A DNA stretch of 64,000 nucleotides, from positions 124,001 through 188,000 of the forward strand of contig NZ_RAIR01000006.1 in the NCBI RefSeq assembly GCF_003625485.1, in the 5' to 3' direction. Below the pieces are notes generated by a model. It was given only the letters and a program-made list of their open reading frames with translations, did no database searches and was not told where the DNA came from. This document shows, one piece after another, positions 41,895 to 53,998 of the stretch. The first letter of the stretch is position 1; the number at the start of each line of letters is the position of its first letter. Position numbers and translations under genes: made by a program. This stretch comes from Butyrivibrio sp. CB08. GTDB taxonomy: Bacteria; Bacillota; Clostridia; Lachnospirales; Lachnospiraceae.

Positions 41895-42242
41895 CTAAAT
41901 ACCGCCATTTTTTCTTATGCGGGCCTTCCCAGCCAGATTCATCAGCGACTCCTCAATATCAAAATATGTGGCGTCCTGCGCACAGGCTCTGGCAACGACT
42001 ACTATGTCCAAACCACTATTGAACATATCTTCATGTAGTCGGTAAGATTCTCGAACAAGTCTTGCAAATCTGTGCCTTACAACACTGTTCCCTACTTTTT
42101 TACTGCATGATATTCCTAGCTTGTTACAAGAAGTTCCATTTTCCCACACATACATTACTATAAATTTGTTGGCATAGCTTTTGCCATTCTCATAACAGTT
42201 TCGGAAATCACCTGTCTTTTTCATTGAATCTGAAAAAAGCAT
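41895..42242 (-). CDS. rnpA: Ribonuclease P protein component
   Basis: 115 residues. The basic RNR motif is RHRFARLVRESYRLH (about 53-67), with NKLGISCSKKVGNSVVR before it. The protein helps the RNase P RNA mature tRNA 5' ends. The ATG has an AGAAGGATGAG site. It lies between rpmH and yidD as in most bacteria; a 24-bp palindrome separates it from rpmH. Confidence 0.94.
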   Translation of the reverse strand: MLFSDSMKKTGDFRNCYENGKSYANKFIVMYVWENGTSCNKLGISCSKKVGNSVVRHRFARLVRESYRLHEDMFNSGLDIVVVARACAQDATYFDIEESLMNLAGKARIRKNGGI

Positions 42243-42288
42243 AGTCTCATCCTTCTAATAAGGAAAACAGATTATCCATGAGATGAAA

Positions 42289-42312
42289 AAAGGTCACATA
42301 TATGTGACCTTT
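42289..42312. terminator. Perfect 24-bp palindrome between rpmH and rnpA
   Basis: AAAGGTCACATATATGTGACCTTT with an A-run beside it gives T-runs on the minus strand. It could partly end transcription after rpmH, so L34 is made in excess over RnpA. Confidence 0.75.
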
Positions 42313-42316
42313 AAAA

Positions 42317-42451
42317 TCATGCTGATAATCTCTTTCTTCCCTTAGCTCTTCTAGCAGCAAGAACCTTTCTGCCGCCCTTAGTAGCCATTCTAGCTCTGAA
42401 ACCATGAACTCTGGCTCTCTGAAGCTTATGAGGCTGGAATGTCATCTTCAT
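42317..42451 (-). CDS. rpmH: 50S ribosomal protein L34
   Basis: 44 residues ([20 protein letters not shown], then [20 protein letters not shown] and RLSA), a complete L34. The ATG at 42449-42451 follows AAGAAGGAGG. It is the first gene of the rpmH-rnpA-yidD-yidC-jag cluster flanking oriC and has a strong promoter upstream. The gene is too short to stand out by length, but conservation makes it certain. Confidence 0.97.
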   Translation of the reverse strand: MKMTFQPHKLQRARVHGFRARMATKGGRKVLAARRAKGRKRLSA

Positions 42452-42567
42452 ATTAAAACACCTCCTTCTTAAACAGACTAACCTTATATGATTTAAAGGT
42501 CCATTAAATGAGATAATGATCTCAAAATTGTCAATTGATTACATCCTGTGTGGAAAAAATCTTTATC

Positions 42568-42596
42568 ATTATAATAGATAAAATCGGCTTGGTCAA
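42568..42596 (-). promoter_or_regulatory. rpmH promoter
   Basis: On the minus strand TTGACC (42596-42591) and TATAAT (42573-42568) are 17 bases apart, about 117 bases upstream of rpmH and next to the DnaA box cluster. Confidence 0.75.
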
Positions 42597-42679
42597 GCCA
42601 TTAATCCAAGGATTATAGATGAAAAAATAATTTGGATTTTTTTGAAAAAATATTGAACAACATATAGTGGCATAAAAAA

Positions 42680-42920
42680 TTATCCACATCAAAATGTTGA
42701 TTTTGTGGATAACTTGTGAATAATTAATTTTTATCGAAAGATATCCACATTTTTTCTGGATTTTGTGGAAAAAGCTGTACATAAATTGGACACATATAAT
42801 CAAAAATCAAGTATTTAAGCCACTTCTGGCGGTAGATATTTAAAAGTGGAAAATAGGTAGTTTTTCCACAGCCTGATTTTTAAATCATTTTTCAACAGAT
42901 TTTAAAAAAAGTTATCCACA
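42680..42920. other. oriC: oriC, left subregion: DnaA boxes upstream of dnaA
   Basis: Perfect boxes TTATCCACA are at 42680-42688 and 42912-42920 (plus) and 42704-42712 (minus). One-mismatch boxes include ATATCCACA (42741-42749) and TTTTCCACA (42862-42870). The surrounding 550 bases are AT-rich and hold no gene, matching the incA/B-type box cluster ahead of dnaA in Firmicutes; binding here also autoregulates dnaA. Confidence 0.9.
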
Positions 42921-43001
42921 ATTTGAGTCTGTTTGATATTTAGGGGCATTTAATATAAAATAGAAAAAGTCTAAATTTATGCTTTGTTGGGGAATTTTTA
43001 T

Positions 43002-44402
43002 ATGCAATCATCTACTGAAATCGTTGAGAAATTAAAGGTAAATTGGGAATCCATCAAGAATACCATCAAAAATGAAGCTGGTATCACTGATATTTCTTAT
43101 AAGACATGGATTGATCCACTTACCGTCTATGGTTTTGAAGAAAACACAGTCAAGATTTTAATTCCATCAGACAATTCTTTTGCACTTACATATATCGTTA
43201 ATCACTACGTTGATTTCTTTAAGGTTACTATCTCTGAATTTTTGGAATCAATGGTTGATGTTTCTTTCATATTAAACAAGGACACTATTAATAATGAAGA
43301 AACACATGAAAATATATCATCAGTCAACGAAGAAACCCAATCTTCTTCTAATGTTGTCTATGAACAGGCAAATCTTAATCCAAGATATAGATTTGATACC
43401 TTCGTTGTAGGCAGCAACAACAAGTTTGCTCACTCTGCTTCACTGGCAGTTGCTGAGTCTCCTGGAATTTCTTACAATCCTCTCTTCCTCTATGGAGGAC
43501 CTGGACTTGGTAAGACCCACCTTATGCATTCAATCGGACATTTCATCATTGAGCACAATCCACGTGCCAAGGTTTTATATGTAACATCAGAGCAGTTCAC
43601 CAACGAAGTTATCGAATCCATCAGAAGCTCAAGAGCTGAGAACATGACAAGACTTCGTGAGAAATACAGAACTGTAGATGTTCTCATGGTTGATGACGTT
43701 CAGTTCATCATTGGTAAGGAATCAACTCAGGAAGAGTTCTTCCACACATTTAATGCTCTTCATCAGGCTGGTAAGCAGATCATACTTTCATCTGACAGAC
43801 CACCTAAGGAAATGGAAACCCTTGAAGAGAGATTCAGATCAAGATTCGAGATGGGCCTTATCGCAGATATCCAGTCTCCTGACTATGAGACAAGGGTTGC
43901 TATCCTTCGTAAGAACGCTGAGAACTATGGTCGCAGCATTGGCGATGATGTAATTGACTATGTTGCTACCAACATCAAGTCAAACATCAGAGAACTTGAA
44001 GGTGCTCTCACCAAGATAATTGCTCACTCAAGACTTAACAATGTAGAGATTACTTTAGATAATGCCAAGGATGCATTAAAGGATATCATCTCTCCAGATA
44101 CAACCAAGGTTATTACACCACAGCTCATCGTTGATACTGTCTGCGAGCAGTATGGTATCAAGAAGGACGATGTGGTTTCCAAAAAGAGAAACGCAGAGAT
44201 TGTTCTTCCTCGCCAGGTAATAATGTATCTTTGCAGAGAACATACTGATGCTTCTTTAGAAGAAATTGGTAAGCTTCTTGGCAAAAAAGATCACACAACT
44301 GTTATGAGTGGAATCAGCAAAATCAAATCTATGATTCCTGGTGATGAAGATCTTAACAAGAACTTAGACATAATTGTTAAGAAACTCAATCCTTCTCTTT
44401 AA
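43002..44402 (+). CDS. dnaA: Chromosomal replication initiator DnaA
   Basis: 466 residues from the ATG at 43002, which follows TTGGGGA; a TTG at 42984 is less likely. Domain I (1-90), a variable linker rich in Asn/Glu/Ser (about 95-130), and the AAA+ domain III with Walker A GGPGLGKTH and Walker B VDDVQFI follow. Domain IV has the DnaA signature HTDASLEEIGKLLGKKDHTT, which binds DnaA boxes. It opens oriC to start replication. Confidence 0.97.
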   Translation: MQSSTEIVEKLKVNWESIKNTIKNEAGITDISYKTWIDPLTVYGFEENTVKILIPSDNSFALTYIVNHYVDFFKVTISEFLESMVDVSFILNKDTINNEETHENISSVNEETQSSSNVVYEQANLNPRYRFDTFVVGSNNKFAHSASLAVAESPGISYNPLFLYGGPGLGKTHLMHSIGHFIIEHNPRAKVLYVTSEQFTNEVIESIRSSRAENMTRLREKYRTVDVLMVDDVQFIIGKESTQEEFFHTFNALHQAGKQIILSSDRPPKEMETLEERFRSRFEMGLIADIQSPDYETRVAILRKNAENYGRSIGDDVIDYVATNIKSNIRELEGALTKIIAHSRLNNVEITLDNAKDALKDIISPDTTKVITPQLIVDTVCEQYGIKKDDVVSKKRNAEIVLPRQVIMYLCREHTDASLEEIGKLLGKKDHTTVMSGISKIKSMIPGDEDLNKNLDIIVKKLNPSL

Positions 44403-44428
44403 GTTTTAAACATTTTTAACCCACATAT

Positions 44429-44437
44429 TGTGGATAA
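44429..44437 (-). other. oriC: oriC, right subregion: DnaA box downstream of dnaA
   Basis: TGTGGATAA is a perfect box on the minus strand, 27 bases past dnaA. GGTGGATAA (44484-44492) is a one-mismatch copy inside the terminator. The AT-rich stretch from about 44515 to 44695 is the likely unwinding element. The 305-base gap holds no gene. Confidence 0.8.
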
Positions 44438-44480
44438 GTTGGAACAAAAAAGTGAATTGTCAGAGGATAAAATGTTGATT

Positions 44481-44512
44481 AAGGGTGGATAAGTATTTTC
44501 CACCCTTTTTTT
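44481..44512 (+). terminator. dnaA terminator
   Basis: AAGGGTGGA (44481-44489) pairs with TCCACCCTT (44499-44507) and runs into TTTTTTT. It separates dnaA from dnaN transcripts. Confidence 0.8.
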
Positions 44513-44581
44513 CAAAAATTTGCCTTGTTTATAACTCTTAACTTTTCAACATCTAATTTTTTGTTTTCAACAGCTAAAAAT

Positions 44582-44610
44582 TTGTAAAAAAGCCTTTTAA
44601 ATTGTATAAT
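44582..44610 (+). promoter_or_regulatory. dnaN promoter
   Basis: TTGTAA (44582-44587) and consensus TATAAT (44605-44610), 17 bases apart, about 98 bases before dnaN, within the putative unwinding region. Confidence 0.65.
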
Positions 44611-44707
44611 AGAATAGGTTTTACACATATCAACATCTATTAATACTGTTTTTATTATTTATTAATAATTATTTTATAGTTATAAACTCGAAGGGAGTAT
44701 TATCCAA

Positions 44708-45817
44708 ATGAAATTCGCATGCTCTAAGTCTAATCTTGTGAGTGGACTGCAGATCGTTTCAAAAGCAGTTCCTTCTAAGACAACAATGTCTGTTCTGGAA
44801 TGTATCCTTGTTGATGCTACAGAAGGAATCATCAAGTTCATCGCTAATGATATGGAACTTGGTATTCAGACAGTTGTAGAAGGAAATATTATAGAGAGAG
44901 GCTTTGTAGCTATTGATGCCAAGCTCTTTGTTGACATCGTAAGAAAGCTTCCTGATAACGAAGTTACTATTGAATCTGATTCTTCCAGTAAAGTAACCAT
45001 CAGCTGCGAGAAGGCAAAGTTCAACCTCATTGGAAGAAAGGGTGATGATTTTACTTATCTTCCAACTATTGAAAAGATCGATGGAGTAGAAGTTTCTCAG
45101 TTTACTCTTAGAAATGTAATACAGCAGACAATTTTCTCTATCGCTGAGAATGACGCCAACAAGATGATGGGTGGTGAGTTATTTGAAGTTGATGGAGATA
45201 ACTTAAAGCTTGTATCTCTTGATGGACACAGAATTTCCATCAGAAAGGTTAAGCTTGGAGGAAGTTATCCATCCAAGAAAGTCATCGTTCCAGGTAAGAC
45301 TCTTGGAGAGATCAGCAAGATCTTAACTGACAGCACTGAGAAGATGGTAAGTATCTTCTTTACTGACAAGCATGTCTTATTTGAGTTTGATAAGACTACT
45401 GTTGTTTCAAGACTTATTGAAGGCGAGTATTTCAGCATTGACCAGATGCTCTCAAGTGATTACGAGACCAAGATGAGCATCAACCGCAAGGAATTCCTTG
45501 ATTGTATAGACAGAGCAACTCTCCTTGTTAAAGAGGGAGACAAGAAGCCTGTTATCATTTCTGTTACTGATGGCAAGATGGAACTTAAGATCAATTCCAC
45601 AATTGGTAGCATGGATGAAGAAATTGATATTGAGAAGCAGGGTAAGGACCTTATGATTGGCTTCAATCCTAAGTTTCTTATCGATGCACTTCGTGTAATA
45701 GAGGATGAGACTGTAGATATTTATCTTGTTAACCCTAAGGCTCCTTGCTTTATCAGGGACAAGGATTCAACTTATATTTACCTGGTTCTTCCTGTTAACT
45801 TCACTACAGTTGACTAA
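44708..45817 (+). CDS. dnaN: DNA polymerase III beta sliding clamp
   Basis: 369 residues, with the three repeated clamp domains of about 120 residues each. The start MKFACSKSNLVSGLQIVSKAVPSKT and the end YLVLPVNFT (usually YLVLPMRL-type) are family features. The ring tethers polymerase to DNA. The ATG follows AAGGGAG. It begins the dnaN-rlbA-recF-gyrB-gyrA run. Confidence 0.96.
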   Translation: MKFACSKSNLVSGLQIVSKAVPSKTTMSVLECILVDATEGIIKFIANDMELGIQTVVEGNIIERGFVAIDAKLFVDIVRKLPDNEVTIESDSSSKVTISCEKAKFNLIGRKGDDFTYLPTIEKIDGVEVSQFTLRNVIQQTIFSIAENDANKMMGGELFEVDGDNLKLVSLDGHRISIRKVKLGGSYPSKKVIVPGKTLGEISKILTDSTEKMVSIFFTDKHVLFEFDKTTVVSRLIEGEYFSIDQMLSSDYETKMSINRKEFLDCIDRATLLVKEGDKKPVIISVTDGKMELKINSTIGSMDEEIDIEKQGKDLMIGFNPKFLIDALRVIEDETVDIYLVNPKAPCFIRDKDSTYIYLVLPVNFTTVD

Positions 45818-45841
45818 TATTTTTTATAAAAAAGGATTTTC

Positions 45842-46057
45842 ATGGAAACAATCAAACTTAGAGAAACAGATGACTTTATTAAACTTGGACAGGCCCTTAA
45901 AAAGGCAGGTCTTGAAGGATCTGGCGTTGATGCCAAGATGGACATTCAGTCAGGTCTTGTTAAAGTCAACGGAGAAATAGAAGAAAGAAGAGGCCGTAAG
46001 CTTTACGACGGAGATGTTTTTGAGTTTAACGGAACGCAGGTAAAAGTAGAAAAATGA
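45842..46057 (+). CDS. rlbA: S4-domain RNA-binding protein RlbA/YaaA
   Basis: 71 residues, a lone S4 domain (LRETDDFIKLGQALKKAGL...VKVNGEIEERRGRKLYDGDVF). This small protein is nearly always between dnaN and recF in Firmicutes and has been linked to ribosome assembly. Its stop overlaps the recF start by 4 bases (ATGA). Confidence 0.9.
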   Translation: METIKLRETDDFIKLGQALKKAGLEGSGVDAKMDIQSGLVKVNGEIEERRGRKLYDGDVFEFNGTQVKVEK

Positions 46058-47157
46058 TCATAAAGTCATTGGAACTGGCCGATTTCAGAAACTATGACAA
46101 TCTCAAAATAGACTTTAGCAGTGGTACCAATATTCTGTATGGGGATAATGCCCAGGGTAAGACCAATATCCTGGAAGCAATCTATGTTTCAGCAACTACT
46201 AAGTCTCACAAAGGCAGTAAAGACAAGGAAATCATAGGCTTTGGTAAGGATGAAGCTCATATCAGGACAATCCTTGAGAAGGACAATGCAGAATATCGAG
46301 TAGATATGCACCTTCGCGGCAATAAGTCCAAGGGAATCGCCATTGATGGGCAGAAGATAAAAAGAGCTTCTGATCTTATTGGTATGCTGAATGTTGTATT
46401 CTTTTCTCCTGAAGATCTCAGCATTATTAAAAATGGTCCTTCTGAGAGGCGCAGATTCATGGATATGGAGCTGTGCCAGCTTGATCAGATATATTTAAAC
46501 AGCCTTTCTAAGTACAACAAGCTTGTAGTAGAAAGAAATAAGGTTCTAAAGGATCTGTTCGAACACCCTGAAAACAGCGTACTTCTTGATGTTCAGGACA
46601 AACAGCTGTGTGAATATGGATCCATCATCATAAAAGCCAGAGAAAAATTCATCGCAGAGCTTAATGAAATAATAAGACCAATTCATGAGAAGCTTACCGG
46701 GGGAAAAGAGCTACTGTCTGTTTACTACGAACCCAATGTGGAACTTACTGACTTTGAAAAAAAGCTCTCTGCATCCAGGAAAAAAGACATCTATGCCAAA
46801 CAGACAACAGTGGGACCTCACAAAGATGATTTTTCTTTTATCGTCAGGAAAGCAGAAAACGATGATGGAATCGATATCAGGAAGTTTGGTTCTCAGGGAC
46901 AGCAGCGAACAGCATCACTTTCTCTTAAACTGTCAGAAATAGAAATAGTTAAAAAGTCCAAGAAAGAAAACCCTGTTCTATTGCTTGATGACGTTCTGTC
47001 AGAGCTTGACAGCAACAGGCAGAACTATCTTCTCAATACGATAGGTAATATCCAGACAATCATTACCTGTACTGGTCTTGATGAATTTGTAAATAACAGA
47101 TTTGAAATAGATAAACTGTTCAAAGTAACAGACGGAACAGTAAGCAGTGAAAACTAA
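46054..47157 (+). CDS. recF: DNA replication and repair protein RecF
   Basis: 367 residues. SMC-like ATPase with Walker A YGDNAQGKTNILEAIY (about 30-45), signature region FGSQGQQRTASLSLKL and Walker B LLLDDVLSELD. It helps load RecA at gaps. The start overlaps rlbA, indicating translational coupling. Confidence 0.95.
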   Translation: MIIKSLELADFRNYDNLKIDFSSGTNILYGDNAQGKTNILEAIYVSATTKSHKGSKDKEIIGFGKDEAHIRTILEKDNAEYRVDMHLRGNKSKGIAIDGQKIKRASDLIGMLNVVFFSPEDLSIIKNGPSERRRFMDMELCQLDQIYLNSLSKYNKLVVERNKVLKDLFEHPENSVLLDVQDKQLCEYGSIIIKAREKFIAELNEIIRPIHEKLTGGKELLSVYYEPNVELTDFEKKLSASRKKDIYAKQTTVGPHKDDFSFIVRKAENDDGIDIRKFGSQGQQRTASLSLKLSEIEIVKKSKKENPVLLLDDVLSELDSNRQNYLLNTIGNIQTIITCTGLDEFVNNRFEIDKLFKVTDGTVSSEN

Positions 47158-47164
47158 GGAGTAA

Positions 47165-49105
<1,941 letters not shown>

Positions 49106-49139
49106 GGATTGATAAAATCCATAGAATTGAGGTAATAAG

Positions 49140-51698
49140 ATGGCTGATAACAACAACATCAACAACAATGATCTGTCAGATGACGTCTTTGACAAGACAA
49201 CCACTGACAGAATAAAGGAAGTCGATCTCCAAAAGACCATGGAAGCAGACTATATCGATTATGCTATGAGCGTAATCGCATCCCGTGCGCTTCCTGATGT
49301 AAGAGACGGTCTTAAGCCAGTACAGAGAAGAATCCTGTACTCAATGATCGAACTTAACAACGGTCCGGACAAGCCACATCGTAAGTGCGCCCGTATCGTC
49401 GGCGATACAATGGGTAAATATCACCCTCATGGTGACAGCTCAATTTACGGTTCATTGGTAAACATGGCTCAGCCATGGTCCATGAGATATTGTCTTGTAG
49501 ACGGACATGGTAACTTTGGTTCTGTGGACGGAGATGGCGCAGCTGCCATGCGATACACAGAGGCAAGACTTACCAAGATCTCTATGGAGATGATCGCTGA
49601 TATCGGAAAAGATACAGTAGACTTCGTTCCAAACTTTGATGAGACAGAAAAAGAGCCTTCAGTACTCCCAAGCCGTTATCCAAACCTTCTGGTTAATGGT
49701 ACAACCGGTATTGCGGTAGGAATGGCAACAAATATACCTCCTCACAACCTTCGTGAGGTTGTTAATGCTGTTGTTAAGATGATCGACAACAGAGTTGTTG
49801 AAGACAGAGAGACAGAGATCGAAGAGATCCTTGATATCATCAAGGCTCCAGACTTCCCAACTGGTGGTATCATCCTTGGCACAAGAGGTGCTGAAGAGGC
49901 ATACAGAACCGGTCGTGGTAAGGTAGTTGTAAGAGCCGTTACAGATATCGAGCCTATGAGCGGTGGTAAGAACAGAATTGTTGTTACCGAGCTTCCATAC
50001 CTTGTAAACAAGGCAAACATGATCGCTAAGATCGCTGAGCTTGTTAAGCTTAAAAAGCTTGATGGCATCACAGCTCTTAGAGATGAGTCAGACAGAGAAG
50101 GTATGCGTGTTGTTATTGAGCTTAGAAGCGATGTTAACCCTAACATCATGCTCAACAAGCTTTACAAGCACACACAGATGCAGGATTCCTTCGGAATCAT
50201 CATGCTGGCTCTTGTAAATAACCAGCCAAAGGTTATGAGCATTACTGAGATGCTCACTCATTATATCAAGCACCAGGAAGAGGTTGTTACCAGAAGAACC
50301 AAGTACGACCTCAACAAGGCAGAAGAGAGAAACCACATCTTAGAGGGTCTGCTCATTGCCCTTGATAATATCGACGAAGTTATCAAGATCATCAGAGGAT
50401 CCGAGACAGTAGCTATAGCAAAAGAGCAGTTGATGGGAAGATTTGGACTTTCCGATGTTCAGGCCCAGGCTATTGTTGATATGAGACTTCGTACTCTCAC
50501 CGGTTTGGAGAGAGACAAGCTTGAACAGGAGCACGCTGAACTCCTCAAGAAGATTGAAGAACTCAAGGCTATCCTTGCAGATAGAAAGCTCCTTCTTGGA
50601 GTTATCAGAAAAGAGATCATCGAGATCTCTGATAAATACGGCGATGACAGAAAGTCACAGATAGGCCATGACGACTCTGATATTGATATGGAGGACCTCA
50701 TCCCTAACGTAAACACTGTAATTGCCATGACAGATCTTGGATACATCAAGAGAATGTCAATTGACAATTTCAAATCCCAGAACCGCGGTGGTAAGGGAAT
50801 CAAGGGTATCACAACAATTGAGAACGACTTCGTGGAAGATATCCTTATGACCACAACCCATAACTACGTAATGTTCTTTACAAACACAGGAAGAGTGTAC
50901 AGACTTAAGGCTTACCAGATTCCTGAGGCATCAAGAACATCCCGCGGAATGGCAATTGTAAACCTTCTTCAGCTGGCACCAGGAGAGAAGATCTCAGCCA
51001 TGATCCCTGTTACAGGATTTGAGGATGAGGAGAAATCTCTTTTCATGGTTACCAAGAAGGGAACAGTTAAGAAGACTCCTATCACAGACTTCTCAAATGT
51101 AAGAAAGACAGGACTTGCAGCTATAAGCCTTCGTGATGATGATGAGCTTATCGAGGTTAAGACTGTAAAGAAAAATTCTGAAATATTCCTTGTAACCAAG
51201 AATGGTATGTGTATCCACTTCGATGAGTCTGATGTACGTTCAACAGGCAGATCATCAATCGGTGTTCGCGGAATGATGCTTGATGATACAGACGAGATCG
51301 TTGGAATGCAGATCGATACTCAGGGAGATTCCCTTCTTATCGTATCTGAGAACGGATATGGAAAGAGAACAGATCTGACAGAATTCCACAGCCAGTTCAG
51401 AGGTGGTAAGGGTGTCAGATGTTACAAGATAACAGAAAAGACTGGAAATGTAGTAGGCGTTAAGGCAGTAAACGACGAGAACGAGATCATGATGATCACC
51501 AACGCAGGAATCATCATCCAGCTCAGAATGAGCGACATCTCCGTTCACGGAAGAGTTACATCAGGTGTTAAGATGATCAACCTTGATAAGGGCGTAACCG
51601 TAGCCAAGATTGCCAAGGTAAGAGAGAAGATCTCTGACGGTGAAAAAGACATCGATAACATCGACGATATTGCTGAAAACGTTGAAGAAGAGTCATAA
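49140..51698 (+). CDS. gyrA: DNA gyrase subunit A
   Basis: 852 residues. The quinolone-resistance region ([20 protein letters not shown]) shows the common susceptible Asp/Ser-type residues. The catalytic tyrosine lies in [13 protein letters not shown]. The C-terminal beta-pinwheel has the GyrA box variant NRGGKG, which marks gyrase rather than topoisomerase IV. The acidic tail ends ENVEEES. It follows gyrB by 34 bases. Confidence 0.97.
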   Translation: MADNNNINNNDLSDDVFDKTTTDRIKEVDLQKTMEADYIDYAMSVIASRALPDVRDGLKPVQRRILYSMIELNNGPDKPHRKCARIVGDTMGKYHPHGDSSIYGSLVNMAQPWSMRYCLVDGHGNFGSVDGDGAAAMRYTEARLTKISMEMIADIGKDTVDFVPNFDETEKEPSVLPSRYPNLLVNGTTGIAVGMATNIPPHNLREVVNAVVKMIDNRVVEDRETEIEEILDIIKAPDFPTGGIILGTRGAEEAYRTGRGKVVVRAVTDIEPMSGGKNRIVVTELPYLVNKANMIAKIAELVKLKKLDGITALRDESDREGMRVVIELRSDVNPNIMLNKLYKHTQMQDSFGIIMLALVNNQPKVMSITEMLTHYIKHQEEVVTRRTKYDLNKAEERNHILEGLLIALDNIDEVIKIIRGSETVAIAKEQLMGRFGLSDVQAQAIVDMRLRTLTGLERDKLEQEHAELLKKIEELKAILADRKLLLGVIRKEIIEISDKYGDDRKSQIGHDDSDIDMEDLIPNVNTVIAMTDLGYIKRMSIDNFKSQNRGGKGIKGITTIENDFVEDILMTTTHNYVMFFTNTGRVYRLKAYQIPEASRTSRGMAIVNLLQLAPGEKISAMIPVTGFEDEEKSLFMVTKKGTVKKTPITDFSNVRKTGLAAISLRDDDELIEVKTVKKNSEIFLVTKNGMCIHFDESDVRSTGRSSIGVRGMMLDDTDEIVGMQIDTQGDSLLIVSENGYGKRTDLTEFHSQFRGGKGVRCYKITEKTGNVVGVKAVNDENEIMMITNAGIIIQLRMSDISVHGRVTSGVKMINLDKGVTVAKIAKVREKISDGEKDIDNIDDIAENVEEES

Positions 51699-51731
51699 GC
51701 TTTTTTAACATTCTTGTGGGGTGGAAATCTT

Positions 51732-53186
51732 ATGAACATAGGACTTCTTGTAACAGAATTTGAAGACAAGGAAGTAAAAAATCTTATCATAGGTGCTGAT
51801 AAAGCCGCCAGGGACAAAGACATTACCCTGGTCATCCTGCCAGGTAAGTATATCCTGTCAGATGACAAGAGCGGCGATAAGCCCTTTGATTACCAGTATA
51901 GTGCGCTCTTTGATTATGCCAGATCATCAGACTTTGATGCGCTTATTATCGACATCGAGAGAATCGGCTCAAAATCAACGATCCTAAAGAGGGAAGCATT
52001 CCTTAAAAAGTTTGAGGGTATACCTGTGCTTACACTGACAGAGCAGGAGGGATACCCATGCGTCAATCCGGTTGGTGATGTTCAGGAAAAGTCCATGCAG
52101 CTTGGCTATGAGGCTGTATGCGATGCAGTATTTTATGTTAAGAACCAGGTAATCCCACCAGCAGAAGCACCTCAGACCTTCTCATTTGAAGAAGTGCCTG
52201 AGTCAGTAATGCTCTCAGTTTTGTCTGAAGTAAGCTATCTTCTTTTCCACAAGAAGTATGAGACAGATAAAGCCTATGAGATCTTTACTGGCATCGGACT
52301 TAAGAACGGTATCAAGAACAGCGGAGTGCTGCTCTATGACAAGAAAATCAGAAATACAACCAAGTATCCATGGGAAAAACCTGAGGAGATCTACATAAAG
52401 AGCGCTGTTATTGGCGGTCAGGAAGTTAGTTTCTCTGATGGAGACATGCGCTTAGATACAGACAAGATCATCTCAACTTTCTCAAAGGGGAAGAGAAATA
52501 CCTTCGTCCTTGGAGATCTGTTCGTTGGTGAAAACCAGATAGGCCTTGTGATCTCAGAGTATATTGAAGGCGTTGTGGTAGATTACTATTTTGATAACCT
52601 GGTTAGCCTTATTACCGGAGTATCAAGGCTTTCACAGATAGAGAGAGAGCTTGAGAAGACCACAGAAGAGCTCTATGAAGTTCAGGAAGAGCTTGCAAGA
52701 GACGACTCAGTTCTTGATCACATTGGAGATCAGGATTATCTTACAGGAGGTCTTAACAGAAGAGGCTTCTTCGCCAAGGCTTATGACCTTCTGAAAGAGA
52801 AGTTCGTAGATGGCAAATATGCTGTAGTTACCTACATCCACATGGAATCCCTTAAGCAGATCAACACGATGTTTGGTCACGAAGAGGGCGACAGAGCGGT
52901 TAAGAGAGTAGCTCAGATTCTTGAAGAAGTATTTGACGGCTGTATCTACGGAAGGATTAGAGGCGATGAGTTTGCTGTGATCATGATCGAGGACGAAGAG
53001 GGAAGAGCTGAGTCCCTTAGAGAAGAGATGCAGAGTCAGAACGCCAAGCTTCTTAATGATCCGGGAAGATATATCAACCACCTTCAGTACTCAGTCTGCG
53101 AATTCAGTCATGAAGAGAATCTCTCACTTCGTGAGATGCTCAAGGAAACAGACGAGAACTTAAAGAGAATAAAAGGTAATTTATAA
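51732..53186 (+). CDS. GGDEF-domain protein with LacI/periplasmic-binding-like sensor domain
   Basis: 484 residues from the ATG at 51732, which follows GGGGTGG. No signal or membrane segment, so a soluble sensor. The N-terminal 120 residues ([19 protein letters not shown]...VILPGK...[11 protein letters not shown]) look like half of a periplasmic-binding/LacI fold. A coiled coil (about 295-325) leads to the GGDEF domain ([16 protein letters not shown], then [12 protein letters not shown]). The signature is RGDEF, not GGDEF, and no RxxD inhibitory site is seen. It may make or bind cyclic di-GMP. Confidence 0.8.
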   Translation: MNIGLLVTEFEDKEVKNLIIGADKAARDKDITLVILPGKYILSDDKSGDKPFDYQYSALFDYARSSDFDALIIDIERIGSKSTILKREAFLKKFEGIPVLTLTEQEGYPCVNPVGDVQEKSMQLGYEAVCDAVFYVKNQVIPPAEAPQTFSFEEVPESVMLSVLSEVSYLLFHKKYETDKAYEIFTGIGLKNGIKNSGVLLYDKKIRNTTKYPWEKPEEIYIKSAVIGGQEVSFSDGDMRLDTDKIISTFSKGKRNTFVLGDLFVGENQIGLVISEYIEGVVVDYYFDNLVSLITGVSRLSQIERELEKTTEELYEVQEELARDDSVLDHIGDQDYLTGGLNRRGFFAKAYDLLKEKFVDGKYAVVTYIHMESLKQINTMFGHEEGDRAVKRVAQILEEVFDGCIYGRIRGDEFAVIMIEDEEGRAESLREEMQSQNAKLLNDPGRYINHLQYSVCEFSHEENLSLREMLKETDENLKRIKGNL

Positions 53187-53947
53187 TGGCAAAAAAGCTT
53201 GTTTCATGGAATGTAAATGGACTCAGAGCCTGTGTTTCCAAGGGCTGCTTTGATGAGTTCATGAAAAAAGAAGACCCTGATGTGATCTGCCTTCAGGAGA
53301 CCAAGCTTCAGGAAGGTCAGATAGAAATGGACCTTCCAGGCTTTGAGCAGTACTGGAACTACGCAGAGAAAAAGGGATACTCAGGAACAGCTCTTTTTAC
53401 AAAAGAAAAACCACTTTCCGTGTCCTATGGAATGGGAATTGAAGAGCACGACCATGAGGGAAGAGTCATCACTGCAGAATATCCGCAGTACTACCTGGTA
53501 ACTGTATATGTTCCCAATGCGAAAGAGGACTTATCAAGACTTGAGTACCGTCAGGTCTGGGAAGACGATTTTCTTGCATTTATCAAAAACCTTGAAAAGA
53601 AAAAGCCAGTGATATATTGCGGCGACCTGAACGTAGCCCATAAAGAGATAGACCTTAAGAATCCCAAGCCAAACAGAGGACATGCGGGATTTACAGATGA
53701 GGAGCGTGCCAAGTTTGACAACGTGGTAGGAGCAGGCCTTGTAGACAGCTTCCGTCATTTCTATCCTGATCTTGAGGGTGCATACTCATGGTGGTCCTAC
53801 CGCTTTAATTCAAGAGCCAAGAACGCAGGCTGGCGCATCGACTACTTTGTAGTATCAGAAAGCTATATGAAAAATGTGGAGGATGCTAAGATCTATGCAG
53901 ATGCTCTTGGTTCCGATCACTGCCCGGTTGGTCTGATACTTAAATAA
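53186..53947 (+). CDS. Exodeoxyribonuclease III / AP endonuclease
   Basis: 253 residues of the ExoA/XthA family. [23 protein letters not shown] (catalytic Glu), [24 protein letters not shown] and SDHCPV (catalytic Asp-His) are all present. It repairs abasic sites. Its ATG shares a base with the stop codon of the GGDEF gene (TAATG), so they are cotranscribed. Confidence 0.95.
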   Translation: MAKKLVSWNVNGLRACVSKGCFDEFMKKEDPDVICLQETKLQEGQIEMDLPGFEQYWNYAEKKGYSGTALFTKEKPLSVSYGMGIEEHDHEGRVITAEYPQYYLVTVYVPNAKEDLSRLEYRQVWEDDFLAFIKNLEKKKPVIYCGDLNVAHKEIDLKNPKPNRGHAGFTDEERAKFDNVVGAGLVDSFRHFYPDLEGAYSWWSYRFNSRAKNAGWRIDYFVVSESYMKNVEDAKIYADALGSDHCPVGLILK

Positions 53948-53963
53948 TCTGTCAAAATAAAAA

Positions 53964-53998
53964 GGCTGAGATATTAGGATATCTCAGCCCTGTTTTTT
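53964..53998. terminator. Terminator between the AP endonuclease and the hydrolase gene
   Basis: GGCTGAGATAT (53964-53974) pairs with ATATCTCAGCC (53979-53989), then a T-run that overlaps the stop codon of the convergent hydrolase gene. Confidence 0.85.
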
